Assembly: GCA_002440665.1 (NCBI GenBank)
Contig: DJUX01000046.1
Coordinates: 80,673-144,672 of the forward strand
Origin: Dechloromonas sp. UBA6271
GTDB lineage: Bacteria > Pseudomonadota > Gammaproteobacteria > Burkholderiales > Rhodocyclaceae
Length of the DNA: 64,000 bases
Reading direction: 5' to 3'
Position numbers and translations under genes: made by a program. Below, one piece after another: positions 52,528 to 61,475 of this stretch. The notes under the pieces were generated by a model. That model worked only from the letters and a program-made list of their open reading frames with translations. It searched no databases and had not been told where the DNA came from. The first letter of the stretch is position 1; every line of letters begins with the position of its first letter.

Positions 52528-53286
52528 TCAGCCTTTCGGGTCAGGCACGAAGCCGCCGGGGAATGGGTTCGGGTGACCGTAGCGCGGGGCGCCCGGAATG
52601 ACGCCGCGGGCGACCAGGTTGGCGCGGCTGTCGTAGTAAATGGTGATGATTTCGTTCGGCTGCGTGCTCTGCCGGTGGAATTCGGTGTGACCGACACGGG
52701 CAGTGATGCGTTCGCCATGGCCGGTGCCCAGCTTGGCTTCGGCGGCAGGCGCCGGTGCAGCGCTGGCGGCGGAACGGGCGGCGTTGTCGGCGGAGGCCTC
52801 CGCCTTTTCCTGGGCGCCAATCTGCGCTGGCGGTGGCGGCGGCGGTACATACTCGTTGAACACCGCAACGCCGATGACCCCGACGTTCTGCGGCCGTTCG
52901 GTGCGGGCGGCGTAGCTGTCGCCGAGGCGGGTGAAGTAGAAGGCCGCGACCTCGTCCATGTTCTTGCGCCAGCCGGCGACTTCGGCCGCCTGGCCGGGCG
53001 CCAGCACATAGCCGGACTGGCTGGCGTTGGCCGTCTCGCCGCTGATGGCGTTGACGCCGTCGACTGAAATGACGGCCAGGACGCGTCCTTCGCTCCGGTT
53101 GCGCAGGCTGACGGCGTAGCGGTTGCCCGGTGTCCCGGCAACGTAGAGGCGGCCGCGGTGGCGCCAGGTTTCGAGGGTCTGGCCGGTCGTCCGGTCGATG
53201 ACCTGGACTTCGGCGAGGGCCGCGGCGCCGGCGAAGGGAATGCAGCCGGCGACGAGCAGAAGGGCGGCAAGCAGCGTTTTCATCAT
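52528..53286 (-). CDS. Exported protein of unknown function
   Basis: A 252-residue protein with a Sec signal peptide (MKTLLAALLLVAGCIPFAGAAALA), beta-rich segments (YAVSLRNRSEGRVLAVISVDGVNAISG) and a Pro-rich/Ala-rich low-complexity linker (YVPPPPPPAQIG, AAPAPAAEA) before a C-terminal region with HGERITARVGHTEF. No known domain. GGAG at the right distance before the ATG pair at 53286/53283. The two genes upstream on the same strand encode a sigma factor and probable anti-sigma factor, which may control it. Confidence 0.75.
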   Translation of the reverse strand: MMKTLLAALLLVAGCIPFAGAAALAEVQVIDRTTGQTLETWRHRGRLYVAGTPGNRYAVSLRNRSEGRVLAVISVDGVNAISGETANASQSGYVLAPGQAAEVAGWRKNMDEVAAFYFTRLGDSYAARTERPQNVGVIGVAVFNEYVPPPPPPAQIGAQEKAEASADNAARSAASAAPAPAAEAKLGTGHGERITARVGHTEFHRQSTQPNEIITIYYDSRANLVARGVIPGAPRYGHPNPFPGGFVPDPKG

Positions 53287-53350
53287 GGTCTCCAATTTCT
53301 GATTGAGGGTGACCATGAAAACGCCGGGTTTGCCGGAATGGGGTTAAGGG

Positions 53351-54094
53351 CTAGCGCAAATCTTCCGGTAGCGGGTAAGCGGGATAGGCGGCGCGGAATT
53401 CGCGCAGGCTGCGTTCGGCCTCTCCGGGGCGCCCCTGCCGGCGCAGGCTGCGGATTTCCTCGAGCCACGCTTCGGGGGATTTCTGCGGCAGCGCTGTGGC
53501 CGCCTCGCGTTTCGCTTCCAGCGCCGGTTCGGCGAGGGGCTTTTGGCGCTCGCTGCCGAGCATGTCTGCGCTTTCGGCATCGGTAGCCGGGGCGGGTGCC
53601 GTCTTCGCGGCACCAGCGCCGGGGGCGCCCTGTACGGCAGCTGGTGCTGCAGGGTGAGAGCCATCCTGCGAGCTTGTCGCGGGCGTCTGCTTTTCCGGTG
53701 TCGCTTTCGAGCGCTGCGCCTCCTGGCGCGCCGGTATGCTAGCGGCCGGTGCCGCCGGGGCCAGCGCTTCCGAAGCGTTCCGGCTCGCTGGCGCGACCTG
53801 CTCCGCGGCGGGAGGGCGCCCATTGCCCGACGGGGTTGCCGGGATTTCGCCATCGGGTGGCGGGTTGCGCTCCATGCTCAATGTCAGGACGACGGCGAGC
53901 ACGACGGTCGCCGCCAGCGCGAACGGCGCCTGTAGCCGGCGCCACCACGGGCGGGACGGTTGTTGCGGCGCGGCGGCAGTGCGCGCGGCGGTCAGGATGG
54001 CGGTGTCCAGCGTCGACGGTGGTTCGGCCTGGCTCGCCTGTTTGTAAAGGCGGGACAGTTCCGGGTCGCGGAGATCGTCGTGGGCGTCGTTCAT
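53351..54094 (-). CDS. Probable anti-sigma factor (single-pass membrane protein)
   Basis: A 247-residue protein: a cytoplasmic N-terminal part with the anti-sigma-like stretch DPELSRLYKQASQAEPPSTLDTAIL, one membrane helix (FALAATVVLAVVLTL near residue 58-72), then a long Pro/Ala-rich periplasmic linker and a short helical end. It overlaps the sigma factor's stop by four bases, the standard sigma/anti-sigma coupling. The interaction is inferred from order and topology. Confidence 0.75.
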   Translation of the reverse strand: MNDAHDDLRDPELSRLYKQASQAEPPSTLDTAILTAARTAAAPQQPSRPWWRRLQAPFALAATVVLAVVLTLSMERNPPPDGEIPATPSGNGRPPAAEQVAPASRNASEALAPAAPAASIPARQEAQRSKATPEKQTPATSSQDGSHPAAPAAVQGAPGAGAAKTAPAPATDAESADMLGSERQKPLAEPALEAKREAATALPQKSPEAWLEEIRSLRRQGRPGEAERSLREFRAAYPAYPLPEDLR

Positions 54095-54651
54095 AGCAGA
54101 TCCTGCAAGGATAGTCGCAGTTTGCCGACGGCGTAGCGTAGCCGGCTCTTGACCGTTTCGCGCCCGGTGGCGGTGGCGGCGGCGATTTCTTCCAGGCTCA
54201 GCCCGCCTTCTTCGGCCAGCAGGAAGGCTTCGCGCTGCGGTGCGGGCAAGTCTTCCAGTGCCAACGTCAGGCGGTTGGCGAGGTCGCTGCGTTCGAACTG
54301 GCGCGCCGGATTGGCGCAGTCGGCGGCCGGCAGTTCGTCCGGGTCGATGCTGGCGTCGAACAATTCGGCGACGTTGCGCGAGCGCTGCCGGTAGTGGTCG
54401 AGCAGGCGATGGTGGGCGATGCGATAGAGCCAGGTCGAGAACTTCGCCAGCGGTTCATAGCCGGCGCGGGCGTTGACGACCTTGAGCCAGATGTCCTGAT
54501 AAAGTTCCTCGGCCAGCCGCGCATCGCCGCACTGGTGGGCCAGGTGGCGGTAGAGTCTGCTGCGGTAACGGCCGTAGAGCGCCTCGAATGCGGCCGTATC
54601 GCCATCGCGATAGGCGAGCATCAGGCGTTCGTCGCTAAGGTCGTCGTGCAT
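54091..54651 (-). CDS. ECF-type RNA polymerase sigma factor
   Basis: A 186-residue group IV sigma factor: region 2 (DTAAFEALYGRYRSRLYRHLAHQCGDARLAEELYQDIWLKV, residues ~15-55) and region 4 (LPAPQREAFLLAEEGGLSLEEIAAATATGRETVKSRLRYAVGKLR, ~135-180) with the helix-turn-helix. No extra domain. It is followed by the probable anti-sigma factor (overlap ATGA) and an exported protein, forming one unit. Confidence 0.92.
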   Translation of the reverse strand: MHDDLSDERLMLAYRDGDTAAFEALYGRYRSRLYRHLAHQCGDARLAEELYQDIWLKVVNARAGYEPLAKFSTWLYRIAHHRLLDHYRQRSRNVAELFDASIDPDELPAADCANPARQFERSDLANRLTLALEDLPAPQREAFLLAEEGGLSLEEIAAATATGRETVKSRLRYAVGKLRLSLQDLL

Positions 54652-54715
54652 GGCCGGCAGTTTAGCAGCCCCGCTCGTCGACCGAGGTCGGGACGCCTGG
54701 AGCGGTGCCCGTTTC

Positions 54716-54745
54716 GGGCATTTTTTCGGGGTCGACCGCAACAGG
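54716..54745 (-). repeat. Dispersed TGCGGTCGAC-family element, copy 12
   Basis: Minus-strand reading CCTGTTGCGGTCGAC, CCCG, AAAAAATGCCC. Exact core with the first AT tract; the second is lost. It lies upstream of the sigma factor gene. Confidence 0.7.
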
Positions 54746-54923
54746 TGGCTCCCCTGCGCGGGATATCCGGTGGGAACGACGGCTTTGCCGAGCGGTGTCG
54801 GCTGGGGAAGCTTGTGGCGCCTGGGCGGTCTGCTGACCGGACGTTAGGCGCAAGTGCTGGCCGAAAGTCGTAGCGGGTACCTGCACGCACCCGTCACGCC
54901 GAATCGGCTTCAGCTACGCCCGG

Positions 54924-55265
54924 TCATGCCGCTTTTTTTTGCGGCTGGATGTTGCCCCAAGTGTTCTGCCAGAAGCGATAGGCGTTCTGGGCGGCCATCA
55001 GGGACAGCAACGACATGCGGGACTGGTGGCGCCACATCCAGGAAATTTTCGGGGCTGGCGTCAGGCTATATTGTGGCGTCTGGCCGACTTCGTCCTCGAC
55101 AATGCTGAGGAAGCGCTCGACGGCGAGGCCGCAGTATTCGGAACCTTCCGCCTTGCCGGTCAGGTATTCGGCTTCGGAGGCGGCGCGACGCCACAGTTTG
55201 AGGGCGAGTTCATCGCTGATTCCAGCTTTCCTGGCGATCCAGGGCAGGATTTTAGGTGCTTTCAT
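54924..55265 (-). CDS. Conserved-looking helical protein, unknown function
   Basis: A 113-residue soluble protein: MKAPKILPWIARKAGISDELALKLWRRA (amphipathic start), SEAEYLTGKAEGSEYCGLAVERFLSIVE and a basic helical end (MWRHQSRMSLLSLMAAQNAYRFWQ) finishing PQKKAA. AAGGAG lies 9 bases upstream of the ATG. Two ATGTTGC-type motifs lie in its upstream region, shared with the palindrome at 26063, so it may be under the same regulator. It looks like a small cytoplasmic helical or granule-associated protein; nothing is decisive. Confidence 0.7.
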   Translation of the reverse strand: MKAPKILPWIARKAGISDELALKLWRRAASEAEYLTGKAEGSEYCGLAVERFLSIVEDEVGQTPQYSLTPAPKISWMWRHQSRMSLLSLMAAQNAYRFWQNTWGNIQPQKKAA

Positions 55266-55334
55266 GCTGTTACTCCTTTTACTTGGTGGCGGTGGCCACT
55301 TGCTGTTTCGACTGCCTTGTGGGCGAGAAGTTTT

Positions 55335-55348
55335 GTGCACTGCAACAT
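55335..55348 (-). promoter_or_regulatory. ATGTTGC-type motif (minus) upstream of the 113-residue gene
   Basis: Reads ATGTTGCAGTGCAC on the minus strand, 70 bases before the start at 55265, matching the core ATGTTGC-N2-TGCA of the palindrome at 26063-26079. Confidence 0.4.
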
Positions 55349-55408
55349 ATTTTTGGTCAGTATACTGCTTGGGATTCCAGATTGATTAGGTTAACCCTTC
55401 TAGATGGG

Positions 55409-55431
55409 ATGTTGCGTTGCACAATTGCAAC
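55409..55431. promoter_or_regulatory. ATGTTGC-type motif and GTTGCA/TGCAAC dyad upstream of uvrD
   Basis: ATGTTGCGTTGCAC (55409-55422) matches the same core, and GTTGCA-CAAT-TGCAAC (55416-55431) gives an overlapping inverted repeat. It lies in the gap between the minus-strand 113-residue gene and the plus-strand uvrD. Confidence 0.4.
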
Positions 55432-55505
55432 AAATTGGTCTTACTAATGTTCCGCGATTGCCTGCGGCGCACCGTATACCGTCATTTCCGGACCAAAGCC
55501 GATTT

Positions 55506-57659
55506 ATGTCTGACCTCCTGGCAAACCTGAACTCCCCGCAATTACAGGCAGTTACGCTGCCGCCGGTGCATGCGCTGATCCTCGCCGGGGCCGGCAGTGG
55601 TAAGACCCGTGTGCTGACCACGCGCATCGCCTGGCTGATGTCTACCGGCCAGGTCGGGCCGCACGGCGTGCTGGCGGTAACCTTCACCAACAAGGCGGCC
55701 AAGGAGATGACGGCACGCCTGTCGGCGCTGGTGCCGATCAATACACGCGGCATGTGGATCGGCACTTTCCACGGCCTGTGCAACCGCCTGTTGCGTGCCC
55801 ACTACCGCGAAGCCGGGCTGCCGCAGACCTTCCAGATCCTCGATTCGGCGGACCAGCTGGCAATGGTCAAGCGCCTGCTGAAGAACCTCAATATCGACGA
55901 CGAGAAATACCCGCCGCGCGAGTTGTGCCATTTCATCAATGCGCATAAAGAGCAGGGCGTGCGTGCCGCGCAGGCCGAGGCTTACGACAACTACACGCAG
56001 AAGCGTGTCGAGTTGTATGCCGAATACGAAACCCAGTGTAACCGCGAAGGCGTCGTCGATTTTGCCGAATTGTTGCTGCGCTGTTACGAATTGCTGCAGC
56101 GCAACGAACCTTTGCGTGTCCACTACCAAGAACGCTTTCGCTACATTCTGGTTGACGAGTTCCAGGACACCAACAAGCTCCAGTACGCCTGGCTGCAGTT
56201 GCTGGCCGGCGGCGGCGCCAGGGTGTTCGCGGTCGGTGACGACGACCAGAGCATTTACGCTTTCCGCGGCGCCGAAGTCGGCAACATGCGCGACTTCGAG
56301 CGCGGCTACGCCGGCGCCAACGTCATCCGGCTGGAACAGAACTACCGTTCCCACGGCAACATCCTGGCCGCCGCCAATGCGCTGATCAAGAACAACCGCG
56401 AACGCCTCGGCAAGAACCTGTGGACCGACGCCGGTGCCGGCGAGCCGATCCGCGCCTTCGAAGCTTATTCCGATCTCGACGAGGCGCGTTTCATCGTCGA
56501 GGAAATTCGCGAACTGGTGCGCGAAGGCGTCCCGCAGACGCAGATTGCACTGCTTTACCGCTCCAACGCCCAGTCGCGCGTCCTCGAACACGAGTTGGTT
56601 GCCAGAGGCGTCCCCTACAAGGTCTATGGCGGCACGCGCTTCTTCGATCGGCAGGAAATCAAGCACGCGTTGGCGTACCTGCGCCTGTTGGGCAACCCGG
56701 ACGACGACACGGCTTTCCTGCGCATAGTCAATTTCCCGACGCGCGGCATCGGAGCCCGTTCGCTGGAAAACCTGCAGGCGACGGCGCACCAGATCAATTC
56801 CAGTCTCTACAACGCGGCGGCCTCGCTGACCGGCAAGGCCGGGCAGACGGTCGGCGCCTTCATCAGGCTGATCGAAAGCCTGCGTCAGGAGACGGAAAAG
56901 CTGCCGCTACCGGAAATCATTGAGCACGTCATCGAAAAGAGCGGCCTCGCCCAGCATTACCGCACCGAAAAGGAAGGCCAGGAACGGCTGGAAAACCTCG
57001 ACGAACTGATCAACGCCGCTGCCACCTTCGTGGATGACGATGGCGTAGTGATGAGCGTCGAAGGCGAGGGCGGCGCGCTCGCTTCTTTCCTCGCCCACGC
57101 ATCGTTGGAAGCCGGCGAACACCAGGCTGGCGAAGGCCAGGAAGCAGTGCAACTGATGTCGGTGCACGCCGCCAAGGGGCTGGAATTCGATGTTGTGTTC
57201 ATCACCGGGCTGGAACAGGGGCTGTTCCCGCACGACAATTCGGTCAACCAAGGCCGTGAAGGGCTTGAGGAGGAGCGGCGCCTTATGTATGTGGCGGTGA
57301 CGCGTGCGCGCAAGCGGCTTTACGTTTCCTGCGCGCAGACTCGGATGCTGCACGGCCAGATACGCGACTGTGTGCCGTCGAGTTTCCTCGAGGAAATTCC
57401 GGAGCAGTTCCTGCTCAAGCTGAACAAGAGAGCCGAGTCGGCTTCTGCCGTACCGGCCTTCGGCTCGTTCGGTGGCGGCTATGCCGAGCCGGCTACCAGC
57501 GGCCTGCGCATCGGGCAGACCGTCGAGCACGCCAAGTTCGGCATCGGCGTCATCGTCGCGACCGAAGGGCGTGGCCCTGATGCCCGCGTCCAGGTCAATT
57601 TCGGCGGCAGCGGCATGAAGTGGCTGGCGCTTGAATACGCGAAACTGACGCCGGTCTGA
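55506..57659 (+). CDS. uvrD: UvrD/PcrA-type DNA helicase
   Basis: 3'-to-5' helicase of superfamily 1 in nucleotide-excision and mismatch repair. 717 residues: Walker A AGAGSGKTRVL near residue 28, motif II VDEFQDTN near 220, GDDDQSIYAFRGA near 244, RLEQNYRS near 275 and the late QLMSVHAAKGLEFDVVFITGLEQG with VAVTRARKRLY. The C-terminal Tudor-like domain (GQTVEHAKFGIGVIV) is that of UvrD/PcrA rather than Rep. The ATG at 55506 is the family start (MSDLLANLNSPQLQAV). Confidence 0.94.
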   Translation: MSDLLANLNSPQLQAVTLPPVHALILAGAGSGKTRVLTTRIAWLMSTGQVGPHGVLAVTFTNKAAKEMTARLSALVPINTRGMWIGTFHGLCNRLLRAHYREAGLPQTFQILDSADQLAMVKRLLKNLNIDDEKYPPRELCHFINAHKEQGVRAAQAEAYDNYTQKRVELYAEYETQCNREGVVDFAELLLRCYELLQRNEPLRVHYQERFRYILVDEFQDTNKLQYAWLQLLAGGGARVFAVGDDDQSIYAFRGAEVGNMRDFERGYAGANVIRLEQNYRSHGNILAAANALIKNNRERLGKNLWTDAGAGEPIRAFEAYSDLDEARFIVEEIRELVREGVPQTQIALLYRSNAQSRVLEHELVARGVPYKVYGGTRFFDRQEIKHALAYLRLLGNPDDDTAFLRIVNFPTRGIGARSLENLQATAHQINSSLYNAAASLTGKAGQTVGAFIRLIESLRQETEKLPLPEIIEHVIEKSGLAQHYRTEKEGQERLENLDELINAAATFVDDDGVVMSVEGEGGALASFLAHASLEAGEHQAGEGQEAVQLMSVHAAKGLEFDVVFITGLEQGLFPHDNSVNQGREGLEEERRLMYVAVTRARKRLYVSCAQTRMLHGQIRDCVPSSFLEEIPEQFLLKLNKRAESASAVPAFGSFGGGYAEPATSGLRIGQTVEHAKFGIGVIVATEGRGPDARVQVNFGGSGMKWLALEYAKLTPV

Positions 57660-57665
57660 TCGCCC

Positions 57666-58439
57666 GTGTCCGCTGCCTGGTTCCTCAAGGATCTGCTGGT
57701 TATTCTGCTGCTGCCGCCAGCCAACGGCTTGCTGCTGCTGGTCATCGCCGGCTTCTACCGGCGTCGGCGCTGGGCTTTCGGTTTGGCTGCGTTCGGCACT
57801 GCGTTGCTTGTCATGCAGTCGTTGCCGCTGGTGTCCGGCGCGCTGATGGCCTCGCTGGAAGAACGGGCCGGACCGGTGCTGCAGCACACGGAAGGCGCCC
57901 AGGCTATTGTTGTGCTCGGTAGTGGGCTGGATCTGAAGGCGCCGGAATATGGTGGCGATACTGCCGGCGAGCGGACGCTGCTCAGGCTCCGCTACGGCGC
58001 GCTGCTGGCAAAACGCTTCGATCTGCCGCTGCTGGTGGCCGGTGGTCGTCCGGAAAATGCGACACAAACGGAGGCCGCCGTGATGGCCGACATCCTGGAG
58101 CGCGAGTTCGCCGTCAAGGCCCGCTGGCAGGAGGGCGAGTCGCGGAATACTGCGGAGAATGCCTCCAAGTCGGCGGCGATCCTCCGTGATGCCGGCATTC
58201 GGCGCGTCGTGCTGGTCACGCAGGCCTTCCATATGCCGCGCGCGCTGCGCCTGTTCCGCGCAGCCGGCCTCGAGGTCGTTCCCGCACCCACGCACTTCAA
58301 GACCGCCGGCCGCGCGCTGCTCGGGCCGCTCGACCTGCTGCCCCAAAGCAATGCCCTGCGCAATTCGTACTTCGCGCTGCACGAGTGGCTGGGGATCGCC
58401 TGGCTCGCGTTGACGGTGGAAGGAACGACAGCGCAGTGA
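57666..58439 (+). CDS. YdcF/ElyC-like protein (DUF218)
   Basis: A 257-residue inner-membrane protein: two N-terminal hydrophobic segments (ILLLPPANGLLLLVIAGFY; AAFGTALLVMQSLPLV), then the DUF218 domain with AIVVLGSGLDLKAPEYG, GEST-like ESRNTAENASKSAAIL and LVTQAFHMPRALRLFRAAGLEVVPAPTHF. Such proteins are linked to envelope integrity and vancomycin or peptidoglycan handling. The GTG at 57666 is six bases after uvrD, so they may be co-transcribed. Confidence 0.85.
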   Translation: MSAAWFLKDLLVILLLPPANGLLLLVIAGFYRRRRWAFGLAAFGTALLVMQSLPLVSGALMASLEERAGPVLQHTEGAQAIVVLGSGLDLKAPEYGGDTAGERTLLRLRYGALLAKRFDLPLLVAGGRPENATQTEAAVMADILEREFAVKARWQEGESRNTAENASKSAAILRDAGIRRVVLVTQAFHMPRALRLFRAAGLEVVPAPTHFKTAGRALLGPLDLLPQSNALRNSYFALHEWLGIAWLALTVEGTTAQ

Positions 58440-58480
58440 TAACCTCGGTTTCTTGCCAAAAAGATAACGAGGAGACCCCC

Positions 58481-59455
58481 ATGCCCCACGCCATTCGCAT
58501 CCACCAGACCGGCGGCCCCGAAGTGCTGCTTTGGGAGGAAATCGACGTGCCGGTACCGGCGGCGGGCGAGGCGACGGTCCGCCACCACGCGGTCGGCCTC
58601 AATTTCATCGATACCTACCATCGCACCGGTCTCTATCCGCTGCCCTTGCCGGCTGGCATCGGCCTCGAAGGCGCGGGCGTGGTCGAGGCGGTGGGCCCCG
58701 ACGTCAGCGAGGTCAAGGTCGGCGATCGCGTCGCCTATGCCGGCGGGCCGGTCGGCGCCTATGCCGAGGTGCGCAACATCCCGGCGCATCGCCTGCTCAA
58801 GCTGCCGGACGCCATCGCTTTCAATACGGCGGCCGCCATGATGCTGCAGGGCCTGACCGCTGCCTACCTGCTGCGCCGCACCTACCGCGTGCAGCCGGGC
58901 GATGCGGTGCTGATCCACGCGGCGGCCGGCGGCGTCGGCCTGATCGCCTGCCAGTGGGCCAAGGCGCTGGGGGCGACGGTGATCGGTACCGTCGGCTCGC
59001 CGGCCAAGGCGGAACTGGCGCGGGCGCACGGCTGCGACCACGTGATCAACTACTCGACCGAGAATTTCACCCAGCGCGTGCGCGAGATCACCGGCGGCGA
59101 GGGGGTGCCGGTCGTCTATGACGGCGTCGGCAAGGATACCTTCATGGGCTCGCTCGACAGCCTGCGTCCGCTCGGCATGCTGGTCACCTACGGCAACGCG
59201 TCCGGCCCGGTGCCGCCGTTCGATCTGCTGCAGTTGTCGCAGAAAGGTTCGCTGTTCGTGACCCGCCCGACGATCGTGCACTACACCGCCAAGCGGGCCG
59301 ACCTGGAGGCGCTGGGGGCCGAACTGTTCGAGATCGTCGCTTCCGGCAAGGTGCGTATCGAGGTCAACCAGACCTATCCGCTCAAGGACGCCGCGCAGGC
59401 TCACCGCGATCTCGAAGCGCGCAAGACCACCGGCTCGACCATCCTGGTCCCATGA
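58481..59455 (+). CDS. qor: NADPH:quinone oxidoreductase (zinc-free MDR family)
   Basis: 324 residues: N-terminal GroES-like domain (GLNFIDTYHRTGLYPLPLPAGIGLEGAGVVEAVG) and Rossmann domain with AAAGGVGLIACQWAKALGATVIGT near residue 148 and the late QTYPLKDAAQAHRDLEARKTTGSTIL ending typical of Qor. GAGGAG precedes the ATG at 58481 by a good distance. Its stop overlaps the next start (ATGA). Confidence 0.93.
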   Translation: MPHAIRIHQTGGPEVLLWEEIDVPVPAAGEATVRHHAVGLNFIDTYHRTGLYPLPLPAGIGLEGAGVVEAVGPDVSEVKVGDRVAYAGGPVGAYAEVRNIPAHRLLKLPDAIAFNTAAAMMLQGLTAAYLLRRTYRVQPGDAVLIHAAAGGVGLIACQWAKALGATVIGTVGSPAKAELARAHGCDHVINYSTENFTQRVREITGGEGVPVVYDGVGKDTFMGSLDSLRPLGMLVTYGNASGPVPPFDLLQLSQKGSLFVTRPTIVHYTAKRADLEALGAELFEIVASGKVRIEVNQTYPLKDAAQAHRDLEARKTTGSTILVP

Positions 59456-60777
59456 TGGCGCGCTTCAAGGCCGGCCTGCTGTCGCTGCGCGACCTGTTCG
59501 CCACCGCCTGGTGGATTTTCCTGATCGTCGGCATCGGTTTCTACGTCGCCTACCAGTTCGTCGAGCCGGCGCCGCCGACGAAGATCGTCATCACCACCGG
59601 CAGCGATTCCGGTGCCTACTACCAGTTCGCCCAGCGCTACGCGGCGATCCTGGCGCGCAACGGCATCACGCTGGAAGTGAAAACCTCGGCCGGCTCGCTG
59701 CAGAACATCGAGCGCCTGAAGAATGACGAGGCGCAGGTCGGCTTCGTCCAGGGCGGCGTCGTCGAGCTGCCGGACGACCCGGATGTCGCCGACGATTCCG
59801 GCCTGCTGTCGCTGGGCAGCGTCTTCTACGAGCCGGTCTGGGTCTTCTACCGCGGCGAGAGGCGCCTCGATCGCCTGACCGACCTGCGCGGCAAGCGCAT
59901 TGCCATCGGCCAGGAAGGCTCCGGGGTACGCCAGCTGGCGCAGCAACTGCTGCGCGCCAACGAGATCAAGGCCGGCGATCACCTGGTCTCGCTGTCCGGC
60001 CTCAAGGCGGCCGAGGAGCTGCAGCAGGGACGCATCGACGCTGCCTTCATCATCGCTGCCGAGAATGCGCCGGTGGTGCAGGTGCTGCTGCGCTCGCCGG
60101 GCGTCAAGGTGATGAGCTTCGCGCAGGCCGACGCCTACCATCGTCGCTTCCCCTTCCTGAGCAAGCTGACCTTGCCGCAAGGCGTCGCCGACCTGGTCCG
60201 CGACTACCCGCCGCAGGACATCACCCTGCTGGCGCCGACGGCCAACCTGATCGTCCGCGACGACCTCCATCCGGCCCTGCAAAGCCTGCTGCTGCAGGCG
60301 GCCAGCGAGGTGCACGGGCGCGCCGGCTTCTTCCAGCGCGCCGGAGAGTTTCCCGCCTACAAGGATCGCCTCGTGCCGCTGTCGCCGGAAGCGGCGCGCT
60401 ACTTCAAGTCCGGTCCGCCCTTCCTGCAGCGCTACCTGCCGTTCTGGCTGGCGGTACTCGTCGATCGCCTGATCGTGCTGCTGATCCCGATCTTCGCACT
60501 GATGATTCCGCTGCTCAAGGTGGCGCCGGCGATCTACACCTGGCGCGTGCGCTCCAAGGTTTTCCGCTGCTACGGCGAGCTGAAATTCCTCGAGGAAGAT
60601 CTGCGCCACCGTTTCGACCCGGCCAAGCTCGCCGACTATCGCAACCGGCTCGATGCGCTCGACGAGGAGGCCAGCCAGCTGCGCGTTCCGCTCGGCTTCA
60701 CCGATCTTGTCTATACGCTGCGCGAGCACGTCAATCTGGTTCGCCACATTCTCGATAAACACGAGGCACAGGCATGA
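59452..60777 (+). CDS. TAXI-type TRAP solute-binding protein with membrane anchors
   Basis: A 441-residue protein: one N-terminal membrane helix (WWIFLIVGIGFYVAYQF), a periplasmic TAXI binding domain (KIVITTGSDSGAYYQFAQRYA near 44, EVKTSAGSLQNIERLKNDEAQVGFVQGG near 80), and a second hydrophobic region near 345-365 (FWLAVLVDRLIVLLIPIFALMIPLL) with a cytoplasmic tail. No TRAP permease gene follows, so its partner is unclear. Coupled to qor and to a ParA-like ATPase gene by 4-base overlaps. Confidence 0.85.
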   Translation: MMARFKAGLLSLRDLFATAWWIFLIVGIGFYVAYQFVEPAPPTKIVITTGSDSGAYYQFAQRYAAILARNGITLEVKTSAGSLQNIERLKNDEAQVGFVQGGVVELPDDPDVADDSGLLSLGSVFYEPVWVFYRGERRLDRLTDLRGKRIAIGQEGSGVRQLAQQLLRANEIKAGDHLVSLSGLKAAEELQQGRIDAAFIIAAENAPVVQVLLRSPGVKVMSFAQADAYHRRFPFLSKLTLPQGVADLVRDYPPQDITLLAPTANLIVRDDLHPALQSLLLQAASEVHGRAGFFQRAGEFPAYKDRLVPLSPEAARYFKSGPPFLQRYLPFWLAVLVDRLIVLLIPIFALMIPLLKVAPAIYTWRVRSKVFRCYGELKFLEEDLRHRFDPAKLADYRNRLDALDEEASQLRVPLGFTDLVYTLREHVNLVRHILDKHEAQA

Positions 60778-61415
60778 AGGCATTTCTCGTCGCCAACCCC
60801 AAGGGTGGCTCCGGCAAGAGCACGCTGGCGACCAACCTCGCCGGTTATTTCGCCAGTCGGCGCCATGAGGTGATGCTCGGCGACATCGACCGCCAGCAGT
60901 CGGCCCGCGAATGGCTGGCCATCCGCCCCTTCGAGCTGCCGACCATCGACACCTGGGAAATCGGCCCCGACCACATCGCCCGTCCGCCCAAGGGCACCAG
61001 CCATGTCGTGCTCGACACCCCGGCCGGCCTCCACGGCAAGGCGCTGGACAAGGTGCTGAAGCTGTCCACGCGCGTCATCGTGCCGGTGCAGCCGTCGCTG
61101 TTCGACATGCTGGCAACCCGCCAATTCCTCAGCGAACTGCTTGCCGAAAAGGCTGTGCGCAAGGGCCGGGCCGACGTCGCGGTGATCGGCATGCGGGTCG
61201 ACGCCCGCACGCGTGCCGCCGGCGAACTCGAACGCTTCTTCGCCACCTTCGAGCTGCCGGTGCTGACCTATCTGCGCGACACGCAGGTGTATGTGCAGGC
61301 GACCGGCGCCGGCATGACCATTTTCGACCTGCCGCGCTCGCGCGCCGAACGCGACCTCGAACAATGGCAGGCGATCATCGACTGGGCCGAAGCCGGCGAC
61401 CGCGCCGAAATCTAG
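60774..61415 (+). CDS. ParA/MinD-family ATPase
   Basis: A 213-residue P-loop ATPase with the deviant Walker A KGGSGKST near residue 11, DIDRQQSAREWL near 38 and a VVLDTPAGLHG segment near 78. Such small ParA-like proteins position cellular cargo or segregate DNA; no ParB gene is present in the window. It overlaps the TAXI gene by four bases, suggesting the two products work together, perhaps in protein placement. Confidence 0.85.
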   Translation: MKAFLVANPKGGSGKSTLATNLAGYFASRRHEVMLGDIDRQQSAREWLAIRPFELPTIDTWEIGPDHIARPPKGTSHVVLDTPAGLHGKALDKVLKLSTRVIVPVQPSLFDMLATRQFLSELLAEKAVRKGRADVAVIGMRVDARTRAAGELERFFATFELPVLTYLRDTQVYVQATGAGMTIFDLPRSRAERDLEQWQAIIDWAEAGDRAEI

Positions 61416-61418
61416 CCG

Positions 61419-61455
61419 CCTGTTGCGGTCGACGCCCGAAAAATGGCGATTTTCA
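61419..61455 (+). repeat. Dispersed TGCGGTCGAC-family element, copy 13 (best copy)
   Basis: CCTGTTGCGGTCGAC, GCCC, GAAAAAT, GGC, GATTTTC. Exact core with two AT tracts; the last part (GAAAAAT/ATTTTC) can pair and may act as a terminator between the ParA-like gene and gcdH, which converge here. Confidence 0.85.
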
Positions 61456-61475
61456 GGGCGCCGTTACCGCCTGTC

